Shown: positions 5,228 through 11,972 of the stretch, piece after piece
Position numbering within the stretch: the stretch's first letter is position 1
Layout of the letters: the number at the start of each line of letters is the position of its first letter
NCBI GenBank assembly: GCA_947374485.1
Contig: CANCCF010000114.1
Span: 1-12,249, forward strand
DNA from: Comamonadaceae bacterium
Lineage (GTDB): Bacteria > Pseudomonadota > Gammaproteobacteria > Burkholderiales > Burkholderiaceae_C
DNA: 12,249 bases
Reading direction: 5' to 3'
Translations under genes and position numbers: made by a program
Notes under the pieces: generated by a model
Database searches by the model: none
Told to the model about the DNA's origin: nothing
The model's input: the letters and a program-made list of their open reading frames with translations, nothing else

Positions 5228-5563
5228 TCAAACGCTTAACCAGCGCCACAAGCCATAGACCACAAAGCCGCCCACAATGGCAGAGAGCGTCTGGCGCGTC
5301 CACAGCGCCACCAGCACCGCCGCAATGGTGCCGGGCAAGTAGGCGTTGTGCCACGAGAGGTCAACAGCGCCCTGCGGCGCCAGTGCCATGGGCACGATCA
5401 GAGCGGTGAGCACGGCCACTGGCACATAGCGCAGCGCACGCTCCAGCCAGCGCGGGAAACGCACGCTATGGCCAAACACCAGAAAGCTCAGGCGTATGCC
5501 ATAGGTCACCAGCACCATGCCCAGCAGGGCCAGGCCCCAGTAGAGCTGCACCTCCTCACTCAT
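5228..5563 (-). CDS. azlD: AzlD family small subunit of a branched-chain amino-acid exporter
   Basis: A 111-residue hydrophobic protein with about four membrane segments (roughly 8-29, 46-63, 77-89 and 91-107). It matches AzlD/YgaH, the small partner of AzlC. Together the two form an inner-membrane exporter of branched-chain amino acids and related compounds. The motifs YVPVAVLTALIVP (46-58) and the RLSFL segment in TM1 are typical. Its ATG overlaps the azlC stop (ATGA, 5560-5563), which supports both the start and coupled translation. It ends 47 nt before the ATG of the aroG leader peptide, so read-through into the aroG leader is possible. The substrate is inferred from the family. Confidence 0.88.
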   Translation of the reverse strand: MSEEVQLYWGLALLGMVLVTYGIRLSFLVFGHSVRFPRWLERALRYVPVAVLTALIVPMALAPQGAVDLSWHNAYLPGTIAAVLVALWTRQTLSAIVGGFVVYGLWRWLSV

Positions 5564-6291
5564 GGCAGGGCCTCGGGTTTCACGGGCGTGGCCAGGCGCT
5601 CTGACAGCACGTCAGCACACAAACCCGCCGCCACACCGGCCACGGCCGCCAGCATCAGTCCCATCTTGTAGGGCAGGCCGCGCGCCAGCAGCGCCACGGT
5701 CCCTGCCACCAGCGCGGCGAACAGCACCGGGCGCTGGCGCAGTTGCAAGGCGACGATGGCGGCAAAAGTGGCCAACATGGCAAAGTCCAGCCCCAGCGTA
5801 GCCAGCACGGGCACGCTTTGGCCCAGCAGCACACCCACCACGGTCCAGAGCTGCCAGTTGAAATACATCACCAGCGAAGAGCCCAGCCAGTACCAGGCGC
5901 CATCGCGTGCATCGGTGTGGTGGCGCAACTGGTTTTCCACCACGGCAAAGGTTTCATCGGTGAGCCAGAAGGCCAGGGCCCAGCGCCAGCGTGCAGGCAA
6001 GGCGCGGGCATAGGGCAGCAAGGTGGCGCTGTACAGCGCGTGGCGCAGGTTGACGACGAAGGTGGTGAGCCAGATCACTGGCAAGGCCGTTGCTGTGCCA
6101 ATCAGGCTGACCGCCACAAACTGCGACGAGCCGCCAAACACCAGCAACGACATGCCCAGCGTGAGCCACACCGGCAGCCCGCTGCCAATGGCCAGGGTGC
6201 CAAAGATCACGCCAAAGGGTGCAGCCCCCACCAGCATGGGGAATGTGTCACGCGCCCCGGCTGCAAAGGGGCGCCAATTCAGCGCAGGCAA
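5560..6291 (-). CDS. azlC: AzlC family large subunit of a branched-chain amino-acid exporter (TTG start)
   Basis: A 243-residue multi-pass membrane protein of the AzlC/YgaZ family, partner of the adjacent azlD. Family motifs visible are FPMLVGAAPFGVIFGTLA (17-34), GGSSQF (53-58), NLRHALYS (81-88) and TDETFA (111-116), with several further hydrophobic segments to the C-terminus. No ATG exists before Met19, which is inside the first conserved segment. The best start is TTG at 6291-6289, with AGGA (6304-6301) 9 nt upstream; the first base of that site is the last A of the tldD stop codon. The stop overlaps the azlD start. The gene order tldD-azlC-azlD on one strand suggests a shared transcript. 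Confidence 0.88.
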   Translation of the reverse strand: MPALNWRPFAAGARDTFPMLVGAAPFGVIFGTLAIGSGLPVWLTLGMSLLVFGGSSQFVAVSLIGTATALPVIWLTTFVVNLRHALYSATLLPYARALPARWRWALAFWLTDETFAVVENQLRHHTDARDGAWYWLGSSLVMYFNWQLWTVVGVLLGQSVPVLATLGLDFAMLATFAAIVALQLRQRPVLFAALVAGTVALLARGLPYKMGLMLAAVAGVAAGLCADVLSERLATPVKPEALP

Positions 6292-6300
6292 ACCCGAGGG

Positions 6301-6304
6301 TCCT
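6301..6304 (-). promoter_or_regulatory. Shine-Dalgarno of azlC that includes part of the tldD stop codon
   Basis: On the minus strand the tldD stop TAA (6306-6304) runs into GGA (6303-6301). This gives TAAGGA, whose AGGA core has 9-nt spacing to the TTG of azlC. A ribosome terminating on tldD would cover this site, which suggests coupling. This site decides the TTG start. Confidence 0.6.
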
Positions 6305-7764
6305 TAAGCCGTGCCGCCCACGGTCAGGCCGTCGATGCGCAGGGTGGGCTGGCCCACGCCCACGGGCACGCTTTGGCCCTCTTTGCCGCAGGTGCCCACG
6401 CCGGTATCGAGTTTCATGTCGTTGCCAATCATGCTGACGCGCTTGAGGCACTCCGGGCCGCTGCCCACAATCGTGGCGCCCTTGACCGGATACAGGATCT
6501 TGCCGTTTTCCACCCAGTAGGCTTCCGACGCGGAGAAGACAAACTTGCCCGAGGTAATGTCCACCTGGCCGCCGCCAAAGTTGGTGGCATACAGGCCCTT
6601 CTTGATGCTCTTCACAATCTCTTCCGGCGCTTTGTCACCGCCCAGCATGTAGGTGTTGGTCATACGCGGCATCGGAATGTGGGCATAGCTTTCGCGGCGG
6701 CCGTTGCCGGTGGGCGCCACGCCCATCAGGCGCGCGTTCATGCTGTCCTGGATGTAGCCCTTGAGGATGCCGTCTTCGATCAGCACATTGCGCTGGCTGG
6801 CATTGCCCTCGTCGTCCACATTGAGCGAGCCACGGCGGTCGGCAATCGTGCCGTCATCCAGCACGGTGACGCCCTTGGCAGCCACACGCTCGCCGATGCG
6901 GCCGCTAAACGCACTGGAGCCCTTGCGATTGAAGTCTCCCTCCAGGCCGTGGCCGATGGCTTCGTGCAGCAGGATGCCAGGCCAACCGGAGCCCAGCACC
7001 ACCGTCATTTCACCGGCCGGTGCGGGGCGAGCGTCCAGGTTCGTCAGGGCCGCGTGCACGGCGTGGTCCACATACTCTTCGATCTGCGCATCGGTGAAAT
7101 AGGCCAGGCCAAAGCGGCCACCACCGCCGCCGGAACCGACTTCGCGGCGGCCTTTTTGCTCTGCAATCACGGTGACTGAGAGGCGCACCAGCGGGCGCAC
7201 ATCGGCGGCAATGGTGCCGTCGGCGCGAGCCACCAGCACCACGTCGTATTCGGCCGCCAGCCCGGCCATGACCTGCGCCACGCGCGGGTCCTTGGCGCGG
7301 GCCAGGCGCTCCACCCGGCCCAGCAGATCGACCTTGGACTGGCTGTCCAGGGTGGAGATGGGGTCCACGCCGTTGTAGAGGCTGCGGGCACCGGCGATCT
7401 TTTGCTTGGATGTTTTGACGCGGGCCGATTTGGCGGCGCTGGATATCGTGCGCACGGTGCGGGCCGCATCCAGCAGGGAGGCTTCCGAGATGTCGTCGGA
7501 GTAGGCAAACGCGGTCTTCTCGCCGCTGACCGCGCGCACACCCACGCCCTGGTCGATGCTGAAGGAGCCAGTTTTGACGATGCCTTCTTCCAGGCTCCAG
7601 CCTTCGGAGCGGGTGTACTGGAAGTAGAGATCGGCGTCATCCACCTGGTGCGCCCGGATTTCGTTCAGCGCCTTTGCCAGATGGGTTTCATCCAGGCCGA
7701 AGGGCGTGAGCAGGAGGGACTTGGCGGTGGCCAGGCGTTCGATGGTGGGTTCGCGAGAGATCAT
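6304..7764 (-). CDS. tldD: Metalloprotease TldD
   Basis: A 486-residue TldD-type zinc protease, the usual length. With TldE/PmbA it forms a cytoplasmic heterodimer that degrades unfolded peptides and matures some ribosomally made peptides. The zinc site is visible: HEAIGH at residues 267-272 (His267, Glu268, His272), plus the conserved GTCGK with Cys459. The N-terminal DDADLYFQYTRSEGWSLEEGIVK (about 42-64), VGVRAVSG (74-81) and GGGGGRFG (212-219) fit the family. PmbA/TldE is not in this window. ATG 7764-7762 is the start, with only weak GAAAG ahead of it and a good promoter placing transcription start at or next to the ATG. It is probably first in tldD-azlC-azlD. Confidence 0.96.
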   Translation of the reverse strand: MISREPTIERLATAKSLLLTPFGLDETHLAKALNEIRAHQVDDADLYFQYTRSEGWSLEEGIVKTGSFSIDQGVGVRAVSGEKTAFAYSDDISEASLLDAARTVRTISSAAKSARVKTSKQKIAGARSLYNGVDPISTLDSQSKVDLLGRVERLARAKDPRVAQVMAGLAAEYDVVLVARADGTIAADVRPLVRLSVTVIAEQKGRREVGSGGGGGRFGLAYFTDAQIEEYVDHAVHAALTNLDARPAPAGEMTVVLGSGWPGILLHEAIGHGLEGDFNRKGSSAFSGRIGERVAAKGVTVLDDGTIADRRGSLNVDDEGNASQRNVLIEDGILKGYIQDSMNARLMGVAPTGNGRRESYAHIPMPRMTNTYMLGGDKAPEEIVKSIKKGLYATNFGGGQVDITSGKFVFSASEAYWVENGKILYPVKGATIVGSGPECLKRVSMIGNDMKLDTGVGTCGKEGQSVPVGVGQPTLRIDGLTVGGTA

Positions 7765-7770
7765 GCTTTC

Positions 7771-7799
7771 ATTTTAGGCCTGTCGAATACCCGTTACAA
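7771..7799 (-). promoter_or_regulatory. Sigma70-type promoter of tldD giving a leaderless or nearly leaderless mRNA
   Basis: -35 TTGTAA (7799-7794), 17-bp spacer, -10 TAAAAT (7776-7771). The hexamers match consensus at 4 of 6 and 5 of 6 positions with ideal spacing. The -10 ends 7 nt before the A of the tldD ATG (7764), so initiation at the usual distance falls on the start codon. The -35 lies only about 9 bp from the edge of the palindromic repeat element. Confidence 0.6.
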
Positions 7800-7807
7800 A
7801 TAACCGG

Positions 7808-8013
7808 TCCCCACTCCCCCCAGCCCCCTCGCCCCGCCGGGCCGAGGGGGAGCTTAAAGCGGACAGCCCATTTGGCTTCCTCGCTTCGGCCAAGCACTAA
7901 ATGGTCGTTGCGTTGTTAAGCCCGTATTCGGGGCGAGAAAACCAAATGGGCTGTCCGCTTTAGCTCCCCTTTCACCCCGGCGGGGGTGAAAGGGGCGGGG
8001 GGGATAGGGGGGA
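7808..8013. repeat. Palindromic MITE/REP-like intergenic element
   Basis: The gap between tldD and rodA (7765-8058) holds no gene but a large inverted repeat. The inner arms are 7849-7875 and 7942-7967, identical over 26 bases with one inserted T in the left arm. They are separated by 66 bp. Outside each arm lies a GC-rich self-complementary stem: 7824-7831 with 7843-7850, and 7966-7978 with 7983-7995. Beyond these are C-rich (left) and G-rich (right) tracts, so the symmetry spans about 200 bp. TACAAA occurs just outside on both sides (7795-7800, 8016-8021) and could be a target duplication. There is no transposase. I infer a non-autonomous repeat of the kind found in many copies in Burkholderiales genomes. 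Confidence 0.7.
7966..7995 (-). terminator. Strong GC-rich hairpin downstream of rodA
   Basis: CCCCTTTCACCCC (7966-7978) and its exact complement (7983-7995) form a 13-bp stem with loop GGCG, about 65 nt past the rodA stop. It belongs to the palindromic element. No T-tract follows on the minus strand, so it may act as a 3'-end block or pause rather than a classical terminator. Confidence 0.4.
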
Positions 8014-8058
8014 ACTACAAAAGCCCCGCAGGAAAGAACGCAGCGAATACGCAGTGAA

Positions 8059-9213
8059 TCAGGATTGAACCAGCCGTTTCGAATTCGCAATCGACATCAA
8101 AATCCCAAGAGCCAACCCCAATGTCACCATGGCAGTACCGCCGTAACTGATAAACGGCAACGGCACCCCCACCACCGGCAAAATGCCGCTCACCATGCCC
8201 ATGTTCACAAAGGCATAGGTAAAGAAGATCATCGTCACCGCCCCGGCCAACAGCCGCGCAAACAAGGTGGGTGCCTCCAGCGCAATGGCCAGCCCGCGCA
8301 AAATCAAAAAGATGAAGGCCGCAATCAGGCACAGGTTGCCCAACAGGCCAAACTCTTCCGAGAAAGCGGCAAAGATGAAGTCGGTAGTGCGCTCCGGGAT
8401 GAACTCCAGGTGCGTTTGCGTGCCCTGCATGAAGCCCAGGCCAAAAACGCCGCCCGAGCCAATGGCGATCATCCCCTGGATGATGTGAAAGCCCTTGCCC
8501 AGCGGGTCGCGCGTGGGGTCCAGCAGGGTGCAAATGCGCTGCTGCTGGTAGTCGTGCAGCACAGGCCAACGCATGCCGTCAGCACACAGCGTGGGCTCGA
8601 AGGCCACGATCAGGGCCACGCCGATCAAGCCGAACACCACGGGTGGCACGATCAGCTTCCAGCTCATGCCGGCGAAGAAAATCACCGACATGCCAGCGGC
8701 CAAAATCAGCAACGCCGTACCCAGGTCGGGCTGCTTGATGATCAGCGCCACCGGCACGGCCAGCAGCAGCGTGGCCACCACAAAGTCCAGGGGGCGCAAC
8801 TGCCCCTCGCGTTTCTGGAACCACCACGCCAGCATCAGCGGCATGGCAATCTTGAGCACCTCGCTGGGCTGTATGGTCACACCCACATTCAGCCAGCGTC
8901 TGGCGCCCTTTTTGGTCACGCCAAAAATGGCCACAGCAATCAGCAGCGCCACCCCCAGGGTGTAGAGCGGTACGGCCAGGGCCATCAGACGCTGCGGTGG
9001 AATCTGGGCCACCACGAACATGATGCCCGCGGCAATGAGCATGTTGCGGGCGTGGTCCTCGAAGCGGGTGCCGTGGTCCCAGCCGGAGGAGTACATGGTG
9101 AGCATGCCCGCGCAGGCCAGCAAAAACACGGCAAAGGCGAGCGGGCCGTCAAAGCCGGCAAACCAGGGCGCGATGCGCTGGCGCAAGGAGGGTTGGGAAA
9201 ATGGGGAGGCCAT
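8059..9213 (-). CDS. rodA: Rod shape-determining peptidoglycan glycosyltransferase RodA
   Basis: A 384-residue SEDS-family membrane enzyme that polymerises lipid II during lateral wall growth, working with PBP2 and MreBCD. RodA rather than FtsW is indicated by close similarity to E. coli RodA: GARRWLNVGVTIQPSEVLKI (103-122), QPDLGTALLI (161-170), LLDPTRDPLGKGFHIIQ (230-246) and IGSGGVFGLGF (251-261). Further matches are FIPERTTDFIFA (271-282), whose Asp278 aligns with the catalytic aspartate, and VNMGMVSGILPVVGVPLP (336-353). About ten membrane segments are expected. ATG 9213-9211 gives the family N-terminus; the frame is open further upstream but has no homology there. No clear Shine-Dalgarno. 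No mrdA or mre gene is adjacent on the visible side; the upstream neighbour yqiA is divergent. Confidence 0.95.
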   Translation of the reverse strand: MASPFSQPSLRQRIAPWFAGFDGPLAFAVFLLACAGMLTMYSSGWDHGTRFEDHARNMLIAAGIMFVVAQIPPQRLMALAVPLYTLGVALLIAVAIFGVTKKGARRWLNVGVTIQPSEVLKIAMPLMLAWWFQKREGQLRPLDFVVATLLLAVPVALIIKQPDLGTALLILAAGMSVIFFAGMSWKLIVPPVVFGLIGVALIVAFEPTLCADGMRWPVLHDYQQQRICTLLDPTRDPLGKGFHIIQGMIAIGSGGVFGLGFMQGTQTHLEFIPERTTDFIFAAFSEEFGLLGNLCLIAAFIFLILRGLAIALEAPTLFARLLAGAVTMIFFTYAFVNMGMVSGILPVVGVPLPFISYGGTAMVTLGLALGILMSIANSKRLVQS

Positions 9214-9233
9214 ACAAAACCAGTAATCTGCGC

Positions 9234-9240
9234 AATTATC
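9234..9240. promoter_or_regulatory. Overlapping -10-like elements between rodA and yqiA
   Basis: AATTATC at 9234-9240 reads AATTAT on the plus strand (toward yqiA) and GATAAT on the minus strand (toward rodA). It is the only AT-rich patch in this gap. For rodA it would give a leader of about 15 nt. -35 matches are poor on both strands, so this is tentative. Confidence 0.3.
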
Positions 9241-9301
9241 CCGCCAAGTGCACCCAACGGACGCCGCCCCACCGCAACACCCCCACATGCCGCAACACGC
9301 A

Positions 9302-9904
9302 ATGACCACCCCAGACACGCCATGCACCACCACCCACCTGCTCTACCTGCACGGCTTTCGTTCCTCGCCGCAATCGGCCAAGGCCCGCCTGATGGCAGCG
9401 CACATGGCCCGGCACCACCCCGAGGTCGTGTGGCACTGCCCGCAGCTGCCGCCCTCGCCCCGCGAGGCCATGGCCATGGTGCATGAAGGCACCGCGCACT
9501 GGCCGTCCGACACCATGGCCGTGGTGGGCTCCTCGCTGGGCGGCTTTTATGCCACCTGGTTGGCCGAGCAGCGTGGCTGCCGTGCCGTGCTGCTCAACCC
9601 GGCCGTGTACCCGGCGCGTGACCTGGAGAAGTACATAGGCGAGCAAACCCAGTGGCATGCGCCTGAGGAAGCGTTCTACTTCCAGCCCCACTATGTGGAC
9701 GAACTGCGCACGCTGAGCCCGGGCGAACTGCGCGCACCGCAGCGTTACCTGGCCATCATCACCAAAGGCGACGAGGTATTGGACTGGCGCGAAATGCACG
9801 CGCGCTACGCCGAGTGCCAGATGCTGCTGCTCGCAGGCGGCGACCATGCCATCAGCGACTTTGCAAGCCACCTGCCGCGTGTCATGGCCCATCTGGGACA
9901 ATGA
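9302..9904 (+). CDS. yqiA: YqiA-type alpha/beta-hydrolase esterase
   Basis: A 200-residue alpha/beta hydrolase aligning along its length with E. coli YqiA, an esterase. Visible features, numbered from ATG 9302, are LLYLHGFRSSPQSAKA (13-28; HG oxyanion region), CPQLPPSP (46-53) and VVGSSLGGFYATWL (74-87), with nucleophile Ser78 in GxSxG. NPAVYPARDL (99-108), KGDEVLDW (155-162, acid Asp157) and GGDHAISDF (179-187, His182) complete the catalytic set. The start is uncertain: GTG 9248 and ATG 9287 are in frame upstream, but that extra 18-residue stretch is Pro/His-rich and outside the family. None has a clear Shine-Dalgarno. The nuclease gene begins 4 nt after its stop, so the two are co-transcribed. 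The natural substrate is unknown. Confidence 0.88.
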   Translation: MTTPDTPCTTTHLLYLHGFRSSPQSAKARLMAAHMARHHPEVVWHCPQLPPSPREAMAMVHEGTAHWPSDTMAVVGSSLGGFYATWLAEQRGCRAVLLNPAVYPARDLEKYIGEQTQWHAPEEAFYFQPHYVDELRTLSPGELRAPQRYLAIITKGDEVLDWREMHARYAECQMLLLAGGDHAISDFASHLPRVMAHLGQ

Positions 9905-9908
9905 CCGC

Positions 9909-11972
9909 ATGTTCTTATTGTTTGAAGAAGCCGGAAAATTCATGGCCGGTCGGGTGCTGTCGGAGGCCGAGTCCTCCGCGCAGGTGGAGTTGGACAGTGG
10001 CAAGCGCGTCAAGGTCAAGGCCAGCAACATGCTGATCCGCTTTGAAAAGCCGACGCCGCAGGCCTTTGTGCAGGCGGCCCAAGGCATGGCTGAAACCATC
10101 GAACTGGAAATGGCCTGGGAGTTTGCGCCCGAAGAAGAATTCGGCTTTGCCGACCTGGCGCGCGACTATTTCTCGGCCAACGCGTCCCAAGAGCAGCAGG
10201 CCGGCATGCTCTACAAGCTGTTTGAGGCACCGCACTACTTCCGCCGCGCCGGCAAGGGCCGCTTCAAGCGCGCCCCCGCCGACATCATCGCCCAGGCCCT
10301 GGCTGCGATAGAAAAGAAACGCCAGATCGCCGAGCAGATCACGCTGTGGGCCAAAGAACTGGGCGAAGGCAGCTGCCCCGAGGCCATCAAGGACCAGCTC
10401 TACAAGATCCTGTTCAAGCCCGACAAAAACGCGCCCGAATACAAGGCCGTGGTCGAGGCCTCGCGCGCCACCCACACCGCGCCGCTGGAACTGCTGCAAA
10501 AGGCCGGTGCCATTCACTCGCCCTACCTGTTCCACTGGAAGCGCTTTTTGCTGGAGAACTTTCCCAAAGGCACGGGTTTTCCCGCCATCGCCGCGCCACC
10601 CATTGCCGACGAACTGCCGCTGTCTCAAGCGCAGGCCTTCTCGATTGACGACTCGCAAACCACCGAGATTGACGACGCCTTGTCCGTGCAAGGCCTGGGC
10701 AGCGGAACCGTTACCGTGGGCATCCACATTGCCGCGCCGGGCCTGGCCGTGCTGCCGGGCAGCCCGGTGGATGTGCTGGGGCGTGCGCGCCTGTCCACCG
10801 TCTACATGCCAGGCTACAAGGTCACCATGCTGCCCGACGCGGTGGTGCAGAGCTACACCCTGCAGGCCGGGCGCGACTGCCCGGCCGTGTCTTTGTATGT
10901 GACGCTGGATGAGGCCACGCTGGAGATCGCAAGCAGCGAAACCAAACTGGAGCGCGTGCCCATCGCCCACAACCTGCGCCACGACCAGTTGGACGCCGTG
11001 GTGACCGAGCCCTGGCTGCAGGACCCGGCCTTCAACCACAGCGAAGAGCCCGAAGCCCTCACCGGCCTGCGCACCCAGCTGGCCTTTTTGCACCGGCTGG
11101 CGCGCGACCTCAAAGCCAAGCGCGAAGTGGTGCGCGGCAAGCCGGAGACTTTCAACCGCCCGGACTACAACTTCCGCCTGAGTGGTGGCGCAACGGGTAC
11201 GGGTGGCGAGCCCACCGGCGAAGAGACCGTGCACATCAGCACCCGCATGCGTGGCGCTCCCCTGGACCTGATCGTGGCCGAGGCCATGATCCTGGCCAAC
11301 AGCACCTGGGGCAACTGGATGGCCGAACTGGGCGTGCCCGGCATTTACCGCAGCCAGGCTTCGCTGGCGCCCGGCGTGAAGGTGCGCATGGGTACCCGCG
11401 CCCTGCCGCATGCCGGCATTGGCGTCAAAAGCTACGCCTGGAGCACCTCGCCGCTACGCCGCTACACCGACCTGGTGAACCAGTGGCAAATCATCGCCTG
11501 TGCGCGCCATGGCAAGACGGCCGCGCTGGTGGCGCCCTTCCGCCCCAAGGACGCCGACCTCTTCTCCATCATCTCGTCATTCGATACCGCCTACAGCGCC
11601 TACAACGGCTACCAGGGCGCCATGGAGCGCTTCTGGACATTGCGCTACCTGCAACAAAACAACACCACCGAACTGGTGGCCAGCCTGTTCAAGGAAAACC
11701 TGGTGCGCGCGGATGAATTGCCGCTGGTGCTGCCCGTGATGGGTGCGCAAGGCCTGCCGCGCGCGGCCAAAGTGCGCGTGCGCCTGGGCGAGGTGGACCT
11801 GATCACGCTGGACGTGCATGGCACGGTGCTGGAGCGGCTGGACGCGCCGCTGCCGCAGGGCAACGACGAAGTGGCAGAGGACGACAGCGACGACGAAGAG
11901 GTGGCAGGCCCGATTGCAATTGCCGTGGATGTCAGCGACAACCCGGATGCTTCCAACGATAATCCGCCTTAG
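9909..11972 (+). CDS. RNB-domain exoribonuclease (RNase II family)
   Basis: A 687-residue 3'-5' exoribonuclease of the RNase II/R superfamily, related to E. coli rnb but not shown to be its orthologue. The N-terminal region (about 1-45) has a small beta-barrel look (MFLLFEEAGKFMAGRVL). The RNB catalytic domain starts near residue 242 with the metal-binding motif FSIDDSQTTEIDDALSV (244-260). Asp247, Asp255 and Asp256 align with RNase II D201, D209 and D210, and Glu253 stands where D207 is expected. STSPLRRYTDLVNQWQ (512-527) carries the catalytic Arg517. A C-terminal S1-like stretch (about 618-643) is followed by an acidic tail rich in Asp/Glu (about 651-665). ATG 9909 gives the family start, 4 nt after yqiA; the frame runs 21 codons further upstream inside yqiA. 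The gene lacks a clear Shine-Dalgarno. It is followed by the TonB-like gene with a 1-nt overlap. Confidence 0.93.
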   Translation: MFLLFEEAGKFMAGRVLSEAESSAQVELDSGKRVKVKASNMLIRFEKPTPQAFVQAAQGMAETIELEMAWEFAPEEEFGFADLARDYFSANASQEQQAGMLYKLFEAPHYFRRAGKGRFKRAPADIIAQALAAIEKKRQIAEQITLWAKELGEGSCPEAIKDQLYKILFKPDKNAPEYKAVVEASRATHTAPLELLQKAGAIHSPYLFHWKRFLLENFPKGTGFPAIAAPPIADELPLSQAQAFSIDDSQTTEIDDALSVQGLGSGTVTVGIHIAAPGLAVLPGSPVDVLGRARLSTVYMPGYKVTMLPDAVVQSYTLQAGRDCPAVSLYVTLDEATLEIASSETKLERVPIAHNLRHDQLDAVVTEPWLQDPAFNHSEEPEALTGLRTQLAFLHRLARDLKAKREVVRGKPETFNRPDYNFRLSGGATGTGGEPTGEETVHISTRMRGAPLDLIVAEAMILANSTWGNWMAELGVPGIYRSQASLAPGVKVRMGTRALPHAGIGVKSYAWSTSPLRRYTDLVNQWQIIACARHGKTAALVAPFRPKDADLFSIISSFDTAYSAYNGYQGAMERFWTLRYLQQNNTTELVASLFKENLVRADELPLVLPVMGAQGLPRAAKVRVRLGEVDLITLDVHGTVLERLDAPLPQGNDEVAEDDSDDEEVAGPIAIAVDVSDNPDASNDNPP

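Noticed and set aside
5100..5354. An 84-residue version of the leader frame starting inside azlD
   Set aside because: The upstream part overlaps the end of azlD in another frame and has no supporting start. The aromatic cluster follows directly after the ATG at 5180, which is the usual leader-peptide layout.
5743..7179. A 478-codon open frame on the plus strand across azlC and tldD
   Set aside because: It is rich in His, Gln and Ala, the usual antisense shadow, and it crosses two well-supported genes.
7854..8090. A 78-codon minus-strand frame across the palindromic element
   Set aside because: It runs through nested inverted repeats and the end of rodA, with no ribosome site or resemblance to a protein family.
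8065..9486. A 473-codon open frame on the plus strand across rodA
   Set aside because: It is antisense to RodA, with His/Gln-rich low-complexity translation and no family resemblance.
9915..11411. A 498-codon open frame on the minus strand across the nuclease gene
   Set aside because: It is an antisense shadow of the RNB gene with Gly/His/Gln-rich composition and no ribosome site.
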